NCBI GenBank assembly: GCA_903930505.1
Contig: CAIYYQ010000041.1
Location: 1-10,606 of the forward strand
Direction: 5' to 3'
Origin: Methanobacteriota archaeon
GTDB taxonomy: Archaea > Thermoplasmatota > E2 > DHVEG-1
Length of the DNA stretch: 10,606 nucleotides
Shown: piece after piece, positions 6,171 through 10,606 of the stretch
Position numbering within the stretch: position 1 is the first letter of the stretch
Layout of the letters: each line of letters opens with the position of its first letter
Made by a program: the position numbers and the translations under genes
Notes under the pieces: generated by a model
Told to the model about the DNA's origin: nothing
What the model saw: only the letters and a program-made list of their open reading frames with translations
Databases searched by the model: none

Positions 6171-6755
6171 ATGGTATGTCAAATTTGTGGTAAAAAATCC
6201 GGGTACTATCCAATATGTATTGATTGTAATAAACTCAAAGAACAGGGAAAAGTAACCAAATGTCAAGAATGCGGTATTTGGAAAGAAGACAATTTACCTC
6301 TTTGTAAAGAATGCTGGCTGGTAAACAAGAAAAATTCAGAAAAAAAATCAACTAATTACAAAACATCAGATGTTGAAGAAGAAGAAAATAATTTTAGAAC
6401 GAAATTTCCAGCAAATTTTAGAACAGAAGACGGGCATATGGTTCGTTCAAAAGCTGAACAAATTATTGATAACTGGCTTTATCACAAAGGTATTGTCCAT
6501 GCGTACGAGCGAAGAGTACCAATTGAAGACGAAGTCTATTGCGATTTCTTTATACCACTCGGTCAAAAAGTATGGATTGAATATTGGGGTTTAGAAGAAG
6601 AGAAATATCTTAAACGGAAAGAATTAAAGAAAGGATTTTATGAAAAAAATCAGAAAAAATTAATTGAACTTGTTGACAAAGATATTGAAAATTTAGATGA
6701 TGTAATGCCAAAGAAATTACGACCATTTTTACCATCTACATTTAGTTTTGATTAA
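6171..6755 (+). CDS. Double zinc-ribbon protein with PD-(D/E)XK nuclease-like domain
   Basis: A 194-residue protein in three parts. Residues 3-48 contain two tandem Cys4 ribbons (C3/C6 with C16/C19; C31/C34 with C45/C48). A charged linker (about 50-74) follows. Residues about 83-190 resemble PD-(D/E)XK nucleases of the type found at the C-termini of some UvrD-like helicases and in Vsr/DUF559-like proteins: helix VRSKAEQIIDNWL with E96, YERRVP strand, CDFFIP with D125, then WIEYWGL with E137, and K150/K153 in the following helix as possible migrated lysines. Such proteins cut or bind DNA; zinc ribbons usually help target nucleic acid. Function is inferred; repair, defence or an element-borne accessory role are all possible. 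The gene is more AT-rich than its neighbours and adjoins an integrase remnant, suggesting transfer. Start ATG 6171 fits the TATA spacing. No partner gene is adjacent on the same strand. Confidence 0.75.
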   Translation: MVCQICGKKSGYYPICIDCNKLKEQGKVTKCQECGIWKEDNLPLCKECWLVNKKNSEKKSTNYKTSDVEEEENNFRTKFPANFRTEDGHMVRSKAEQIIDNWLYHKGIVHAYERRVPIEDEVYCDFFIPLGQKVWIEYWGLEEEKYLKRKELKKGFYEKNQKKLIELVDKDIENLDDVMPKKLRPFLPSTFSFD

Positions 6756-6807
6756 CGATATCAATTCTATTTTAAAGATCCAGACCAGATATCAGCCTAA
6801 TCAAATA

Positions 6808-6858
6808 TTTTTTCACTGAAAAACTCATCATTTTGTATGATTATTCTTTGTTTTTTCT
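6808..6858 (+). terminator. T-runs downstream of the nuclease-like gene
   Basis: The 196-nt convergent gap (6756-6951) has no gene. T-runs at 6808-6813 and around 6842-6858 lie downstream of the nuclease-like gene and could act as archaeal U-tract terminators. No stable hairpin precedes them. A 28-codon ORF starting at 6837 is not supported. Confidence 0.35.
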
Positions 6859-6925
6859 CCCGTAGAATTGAAAAACATCCTCATCATGATTCAAAAATGA
6901 TACTATTGCCCATAATCATATAGAA

Positions 6926-6948
6926 TGACTGCTTACTGAGTACAGTCA
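6926..6948. repeat. 6-bp-arm inverted repeat next to the dedA stop
   Basis: TGACTG (6926-6931) and CAGTCA (6943-6948) are perfect inverted copies with an 11-nt loop, immediately past the 3' end of the minus-strand DedA gene. It could form a 3'-end hairpin on that mRNA, but no T-run follows directly on the minus strand, so a classical terminator is not demonstrated. Confidence 0.3.
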
Positions 6949-6951
6949 ACA

Positions 6952-7596
6952 CTAATTTTTAATTTGTTTAACAGTTTTTTTTCTTCGCCGCATATGACGA
7001 TACACATAATATATGCAGCCAATGATTAGGAGAATAACAACAATTATTGATAGTTCTTCTGTGTATCGCGTGACTTGTTCCCAATTTTGACCTAAGACAT
7101 ATCCTAGATATGCAAGGAGTGCATTCCATATCGCCGCCCCAGCAATTGTATATATTGTGAACTTTTTTATGTTCATTTTTCCGACACCGGCGACAAGAGA
7201 AATCAGATGCCGAACAACCGGAATAAGTCTGCTCGCAAAGATAGTTAATTCCCCTCGTTTTTTAAACCACGCCTCTGTTTTTTTCAGATCATCGAGATCC
7301 ACGAGAACATATTTGCCATAGGTTTCAATAAGTCTTGTTCCCCAGCGTTTTCCAATATAATACGAAAGCAAAGAACCAATAATGCTTCCCAAGGTACTAA
7401 ACGCGATAACAAGAATGAGATTAAATTGTCCTGTTGCAGCAAGATACCCAGCAAACGGCATCACTACTTCCGATGGAACAGGAAAAACCATACTCTCAAG
7501 AATCATAAATAAAAATATTCCAGCATAACCTAATGCCGATATTGTAGAAAGAATGAATCCTGCTACCGCTCCGAGAATCTGTGATATGATTGACAT
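6952..7596 (-). CDS. DedA/VTT (SNARE-associated) family membrane protein
   Basis: A 214-residue polytopic protein with the DedA signature. YAGIFLFMILESMVFPVPSEVVMP (in two halves, about 24-48) is followed by FAGYLAATG. Then come GSIIGSLLSYYIGKRWG, the conserved FASRLIPVVRHLISLVAG block (about 121-138), and MNIKKFTIYTIAGAAIWN leading into the last membrane segments. The C-terminus is highly basic (RHMRRRKK), so cytoplasmic. Bacterial relatives include UptA-type undecaprenyl-phosphate translocases, and the VTT fold is linked to lipid scrambling; a lipid-carrier or membrane-homeostasis role is therefore inferred, with the substrate unknown in archaea. ATG 7596 was chosen over the in-frame TTG 7602 because the minus-strand TATA box at 7620-7629 would start transcription at about 7598. 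It is divergent from the MgtA gene. Confidence 0.9.
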   Translation of the reverse strand: MSIISQILGAVAGFILSTISALGYAGIFLFMILESMVFPVPSEVVMPFAGYLAATGQFNLILVIAFSTLGSIIGSLLSYYIGKRWGTRLIETYGKYVLVDLDDLKKTEAWFKKRGELTIFASRLIPVVRHLISLVAGVGKMNIKKFTIYTIAGAAIWNALLAYLGYVLGQNWEQVTRYTEELSIIVVILLIIGCIYYVYRHMRRRKKTVKQIKN

Positions 7597-7619
7597 CTTC
7601 AACGAACAACCACATACCC

Positions 7620-7630
7620 ATATTTATAAT
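7620..7630 (-). promoter_or_regulatory. TATA box for the DedA gene, leaderless arrangement
   Basis: On the minus strand TTATAAATAT (about 7620-7629) lies about 29 nt (centre) upstream of ATG 7596, giving an expected leaderless or 1-3-nt-leader transcript. The upstream flank contains AAAGAACGAA, a possible BRE or regulator half-site. Confidence 0.55.
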
Positions 7631-7718
7631 TCGTTCTTTTCCGTATTCGATCAAATAGAGAAAAAAGTGATATTCAAATCTAAACGAAATTACGAATAAA
7701 CAGCAAACCTAAAGTACA

Positions 7719-7766
7719 ATGGAAAGATACCTGGCTATTACACCGTGGGAGGAAATACGATTGTGA
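7719..7766 (+). CDS. Possible 15-aa leader peptide overlapping the mgtA start
   Basis: A short ORF reading MERYLAITPWEEIRL begins at ATG 7719, and its TGA (7764-7766) overlaps the mgtA GTG (7763-7765) as GTGA, the usual geometry of translational coupling. The mgtA ribosome site GGAGG (7748-7752) lies inside it, in the Trp-Glu codons, so a ribosome translating the leader would cover or clear that site. Bacterial mgtA genes are preceded by short leader peptides whose translation senses Mg2+ or proline; any relation here is by position only, with no sequence similarity claimed. No ribosome site precedes its ATG, and the TATA-like sequence upstream (around 7688-7700) is weak. It may be a chance ORF; its exact overlap is what makes it notable. 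Confidence 0.4.
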   Translation: MERYLAITPWEEIRL

Positions 7767-10387
7767 CGGAAACGAAACAAAAAAACGGTCACAACAATCA
7801 TATTCCTAAAACCAATGAAAATCAAAAACAATCAGGCATCAATCAAGAATATATAACATCCCCTATCGAAACTCTTTTTGAAAAATTTCATACCTCACAA
7901 AATGGTCTTACCCATGAGGAAGTAAACAAGCGTCTTGAGGAGTATGGGTACAACGAACCCGCGAAGAAAAAGAGACGAACAGCCATTGTTCAACTCCTTT
8001 CGAAGTTTACAAATCCTCTAGTTATCGTCCTGTTGATTATTGCAGGTTTTTCTATTTTTTTTCAAGAAAGCATCAACGCAATTTTAGTTATCGCTATGGC
8101 ATTCATCAGTGTTTTTCTCTCGTTTTTTCAAGAATACCGCGCTGGAAAAGAAGCAGATAAATTAAGCGAAATGGTACGCGCAACCGCAACAGTATATCGA
8201 AATGGAAAATCACAGGAAGTAAAAATCAGAGAGATTGTCCCAGGTGACATCGTTGATTTATTCGCTGGTGACATGATCCCTGCCGACCTGCGAATAATAT
8301 CCTGCAAGGATTTATTCATCAATCAATCGTCGTTAACTGGGGAATCATTTCCTGCAGAAAAATTTGCAGGACCGATAGAACCAAAAGGAACTTCACCGTC
8401 TGAACTAACAAACATTGCGTTCATGGGATCAAGTGTCGTCAGCGGAACCGCATTAGGATTAGTTGTAAAAACCGGGCTTTCCACACAGTTTGGTGAAATC
8501 TCGCGAAAACTCGCGACGATGCAAACTGAAACAAGTTTCGATAAAGGAATCAAATCGTTCACGTGGCTAATGATCCGGCTTATGCTTATTCTCGTAGCCG
8601 TGATCTTTGCGATAAACGCACTCTTAAAACCAAACCCAAATTATGTCGATGCAATAATGTTTTCCTTGGCGGTAGCAGTTGGTCTCACCCCGGAGATGCT
8701 GCCGATGCTTGTTGCCATCAATCTTTCCAAGGGTGCAATAACGATGGCAAAAAAACAAGTCATTGTGAAACGTCTGAACTCCATTCAGATTCTTGGTGGG
8801 ATGGATGTTCTCTGTACAGATAAAACAGGGACGCTCACGCTTGATAAAATCGTTTTAGAAAAACACTGCGATGTCGCAGGGAAAGAAGACGATGAAGTAT
8901 TGAAATTTGCGTATATCAATAGTTTCTATCAAACAGGATTAAAAAATTTGTTGGATCGCGCTATCCTTCAGCATGAAAAACTCGTTTTTCAGGAATACAA
9001 GAAAATCGATGAAATGCCGTTTGATTTCCAACGGAAAATCATGTCTGTTGTCGTTACAACGAATGGAACACATCGGTTGATCTCAAAAGGTGCCCCTGAA
9101 GAGATTTTTTCGCGATGTACGCATTATGAACTTGATGGTGAAATTCTTAATATTAATGAAGATATCCTGGCTGACTTAAAAGGCGAATATGATAGTTTAA
9201 GCATTGAAGGATTTCGTGTTCTTGCAGTCGCATACAAGGACATCTCTGAGAAAAAAGATGTGTACTCGCGAGATGATGAAAAAAATTTGATTTTGAAAGG
9301 GTATGTTGCGTTTCTTGATCCGCCGAAACCAACCGTGAAAAAAACAATTGAAATATTGAATAAACTTGGGATTGAATTAAAGGTGTTAACTGGTGATAAC
9401 GAGTTTGTCACAAAGAAAATCTGCAGTCAGGTCGGTCTTGATATTAAAGATGTGTACACCGGCGACATGATCAACAAATTGAGTGACGAAGAGTTAAAAG
9501 AAGTCGTGGAAACAACCACGGTGTTTGTCCGTTTGTCTCCTTTACAGAAAGAGCGGGTTATTCGTACATTGCACAAAAATAACCATATCGTTGGATATCT
9601 TGGCGATGGGATTAATGATGCGCCTGCTTTGAAGGCTGCCGATGTTGGGATATCGGTTGATAACGCGGTTGACATCGCAAAAGAATCCGCGGATATCATT
9701 CTTCGAAAAAAAAGTCTTTTGGTTCTTGGTGACGGAGTCATCGAAGGCAGAAAAACGTTTGGAAACATTGTGAAATATATCAAGATGGGGGCAAGCTCAA
9801 ACCTAGGCAATATGATCAGCATGACCGGGGCAAGCCTTTTCCTGCCGTTTCTGCCGATGATGCCCATTCAGATTTTAATGAATAATTTTCTGTACGATAT
9901 TTCTCAAACAAGTATACCAACCGATTTTGTTGATGATGAATATCTTGAGCGGCCACGACCATGGAACATCAAGTCTATTAGACGGTTTATGCTTCTTATC
10001 GGACCAGTGAGTTCGCTTTTTGACTTCATCACTTTTGGTGTGCTCTGGTTTGTGTTCAATGCACAAGGGCAAGACGACCCGCATAAATTTTTATTTTATA
10101 CGGGATGGTTTTTAGAATCGCTTTGCACACAGACACTGGTGATTCATGTGATTCGTACTGGGAAGATTCCGTTTATAGAGAGTAAACCAAGTAAATATTT
10201 GATTCTTACCTCAATTTTAATCGTAGCCGTGGGAATTATCCTGCCGTTTTCTCCTCTTGCAACAATACTTGATTTTGTTGCCCCGCCGCCATTGTATTTC
10301 CTTGCATTGTTCCTGATTGTTCTGACGTATTTATTTATGGTTCAATTCGTGAAGAGCAGGGTTGTGAAAAAATACGGATATGATTAA
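7763..10387 (+). CDS. mgtA: Magnesium-transporting P-type ATPase (MgtA type, P3B)
   Basis: An 874-residue P-type ATPase close to the normal MgtA length. In order: cation-ATPase N-terminal domain (about 35-85), M1-M2 (about 85-122), actuator loop LTGES (E194), M3-M4 with the MgtA-like VGLTPEMLP (G307-P313), phosphorylation motif DKTGTLT (D353), nucleotide-binding domain with FDFQRKIMSVVV and KGAPEE, TGDN, hinge GDGINDAP (D615), then six C-terminal segments. The C-terminal block starting ASSNLGNM (677-684), then LPFLPMMPIQ and LYDISQ, RPRPWNIKSIRRFM, and SLCTQTLVIHVIRTGKIPFI is specific to MgtA/MgtB rather than Ca2+ or H+ pumps. It should use ATP to import Mg2+ across the cell membrane. GTG 7763 is chosen because GGAGG at 7748-7752 precedes it by 10 nt; an in-frame GTG 7745 lies upstream of that site. 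All catalytic motifs are intact. Confidence 0.93.
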   Translation: MTETKQKNGHNNHIPKTNENQKQSGINQEYITSPIETLFEKFHTSQNGLTHEEVNKRLEEYGYNEPAKKKRRTAIVQLLSKFTNPLVIVLLIIAGFSIFFQESINAILVIAMAFISVFLSFFQEYRAGKEADKLSEMVRATATVYRNGKSQEVKIREIVPGDIVDLFAGDMIPADLRIISCKDLFINQSSLTGESFPAEKFAGPIEPKGTSPSELTNIAFMGSSVVSGTALGLVVKTGLSTQFGEISRKLATMQTETSFDKGIKSFTWLMIRLMLILVAVIFAINALLKPNPNYVDAIMFSLAVAVGLTPEMLPMLVAINLSKGAITMAKKQVIVKRLNSIQILGGMDVLCTDKTGTLTLDKIVLEKHCDVAGKEDDEVLKFAYINSFYQTGLKNLLDRAILQHEKLVFQEYKKIDEMPFDFQRKIMSVVVTTNGTHRLISKGAPEEIFSRCTHYELDGEILNINEDILADLKGEYDSLSIEGFRVLAVAYKDISEKKDVYSRDDEKNLILKGYVAFLDPPKPTVKKTIEILNKLGIELKVLTGDNEFVTKKICSQVGLDIKDVYTGDMINKLSDEELKEVVETTTVFVRLSPLQKERVIRTLHKNNHIVGYLGDGINDAPALKAADVGISVDNAVDIAKESADIILRKKSLLVLGDGVIEGRKTFGNIVKYIKMGASSNLGNMISMTGASLFLPFLPMMPIQILMNNFLYDISQTSIPTDFVDDEYLERPRPWNIKSIRRFMLLIGPVSSLFDFITFGVLWFVFNAQGQDDPHKFLFYTGWFLESLCTQTLVIHVIRTGKIPFIESKPSKYLILTSILIVAVGIILPFSPLATILDFVAPPPLYFLALFLIVLTYLFMVQFVKSRVVKKYGYD

Positions 10388-10458
10388 AAGATATTACGAG
10401 ATGCAATCTTGATGAGTTCAAACCGTACTGTCTACGAACGCCTCGATATAATTTTGGT

Positions 10459-10478
10459 CCTTTTTATAGCTGTTTTTT
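10459..10478 (+). terminator. T-rich terminator after mgtA
   Basis: Two T-runs (10461-10465 and 10473-10478) about 75-90 nt past the mgtA stop are the best U-tract in the gap. The 10388-10530 stretch otherwise shows no gene or clear repeat. Confidence 0.4.
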
Positions 10479-10533
10479 AAAAGATAGGGTATTTAACATC
10501 AATAATTCATAAAGATTTATATATTATTAAAAC

Positions 10534-10543
10534 ATATATAAAT
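10534..10543 (+). promoter_or_regulatory. TATA box for the right-edge gene
   Basis: ATATATAAAT at about 10534-10543 predicts a start near 10566, 11 nt before ATG 10577. A second AT box (ATTTATATATT, about 10515-10525) is an alternative; it would place a start near an in-frame ATG at 10547. Confidence 0.5.
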
Positions 10544-10548
10544 GATAT

Positions 10549-10567
10549 GCTGAGGTTTTACCTCAGC
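10549..10567. promoter_or_regulatory. 7-bp-arm palindrome at the predicted transcription start
   Basis: GCTGAGG (10549-10555) and CCTCAGC (10561-10567) form a perfect inverted repeat around TTTTA. It occupies the stretch between the TATA box and the start codon, covering the predicted start point. It could be an operator where a repressor blocks initiation, or a 5' mRNA hairpin if transcription begins at the upstream AT box. Confidence 0.45.
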
Positions 10568-10576
10568 TGTGAACCT

Positions 10577-10606
10577 ATGAAAAAAATCATACTAGCCTCA
10601 ATCATA
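10577..10606 (+). CDS. N-terminus of a probable secreted or membrane protein, cut by window edge
   Basis: The last ten codons read MKKIILASII: two lysines followed by a hydrophobic run, the beginning of a signal peptide or membrane anchor. GTGA at 10569-10572 could serve as a weak ribosome site 4 nt before the ATG. An in-frame ATG at 10547 would add ten residues but would place translation across the palindrome. The product cannot be identified from ten residues. Confidence 0.5.
   Translation, partial: MKKIILASII

Noticed and set aside
6837..6923. 28-codon ORF between the nuclease-like and DedA genes
   Set aside because: No ribosome site, no promoter spacing and no recognisable sequence; low-complexity AT-rich origin is likely.
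7597..7602. TTG start for the DedA gene
   Set aside because: The predicted transcription start is at about 7598, downstream of the TTG, and an ATG follows two codons later.
7603..7762. M-box type Mg2+ riboswitch upstream of mgtA
   Set aside because: The available leader is too short and shows no conserved paired core; only the small ORF and the ribosome site are evident.
8563..8823. 86-codon plus-strand frame inside mgtA
   Set aside because: It is an alternative frame within an intact P-type ATPase, covering the M3-M4 region; no independent signals.
1..10606. tRNA, rRNA, CRISPR array or complete insertion sequence
   Set aside because: No clover-leaf arms with CCA-end context, no regularly spaced direct repeats, and no transposase or terminal inverted repeats were seen on reading both strands.

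Overview
The window looks archaeal and most likely euryarchaeal. Transcription signals are TATA-like boxes about 27-31 nt upstream of several start codons, which implies leaderless mRNAs. Genes inside operons instead carry GGTGA/GAGGT-type ribosome sites. T-runs mark gene ends, and the gene families (AbrB-type regulators, DrrAB-like exporters, DUF6159, DedA, MgtA) fit this. A Thermoplasmatota-like or related lineage is a low-confidence guess, because no lineage-defining marker is present.

Layout: (1) 1-372, minus strand: the N-terminal part of a tRNA-dihydrouridine synthase that runs off the left edge. (2) 373-548: a divergent intergenic region with a clear TATA box and two inverted repeats. 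(3) 549-3181, plus strand: a tight three-gene operon with an AbrB/SpoVT-type regulator, an ABC ATPase carrying an N-terminal zinc ribbon, and an ABC-2 permease. (4) 3209-4998, minus strand: a second ABC exporter (DrrA/DrrB-like) converging on the first, with only 27 nt of T-rich DNA between the stop codons. (5) 5115-5927, plus: a polytopic membrane protein of the DUF6159 type. (6) 5956-6093, plus: the C-terminal tail of a tyrosine recombinase (integrase remnant), followed by (7) 6171-6755, an AT-rich gene for a double-zinc-ribbon PD-(D/E)XK nuclease-like protein. Items 6 and 7 look like a small acquired patch. (8) 6952-7596, minus: a DedA/VTT membrane protein, divergent from (9) 7763-10387, plus: an MgtA-type P-type Mg2+ ATPase. 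(10) 10577 to the edge: the first ten codons of a probable secreted or membrane protein behind a TATA box and a 7-bp-arm palindrome.

The two ABC modules are each self-contained (ATPase plus permease) and are probably exporters. The first has its own likely regulator co-transcribed in front. The DedA/MgtA pair shares a 122-nt divergent promoter region and is an envelope/ion-homeostasis neighbourhood. The most interesting small-scale signal is a 15-codon ORF (7719-7766) just upstream of mgtA. Its TGA stop overlaps the mgtA GTG start as GTGA, and the mgtA ribosome site lies inside it. This arrangement resembles, by position only, the Mg2+-sensing leader peptides known upstream of bacterial mgtA.

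No tRNA, rRNA, CRISPR array or complete insertion sequence was seen.
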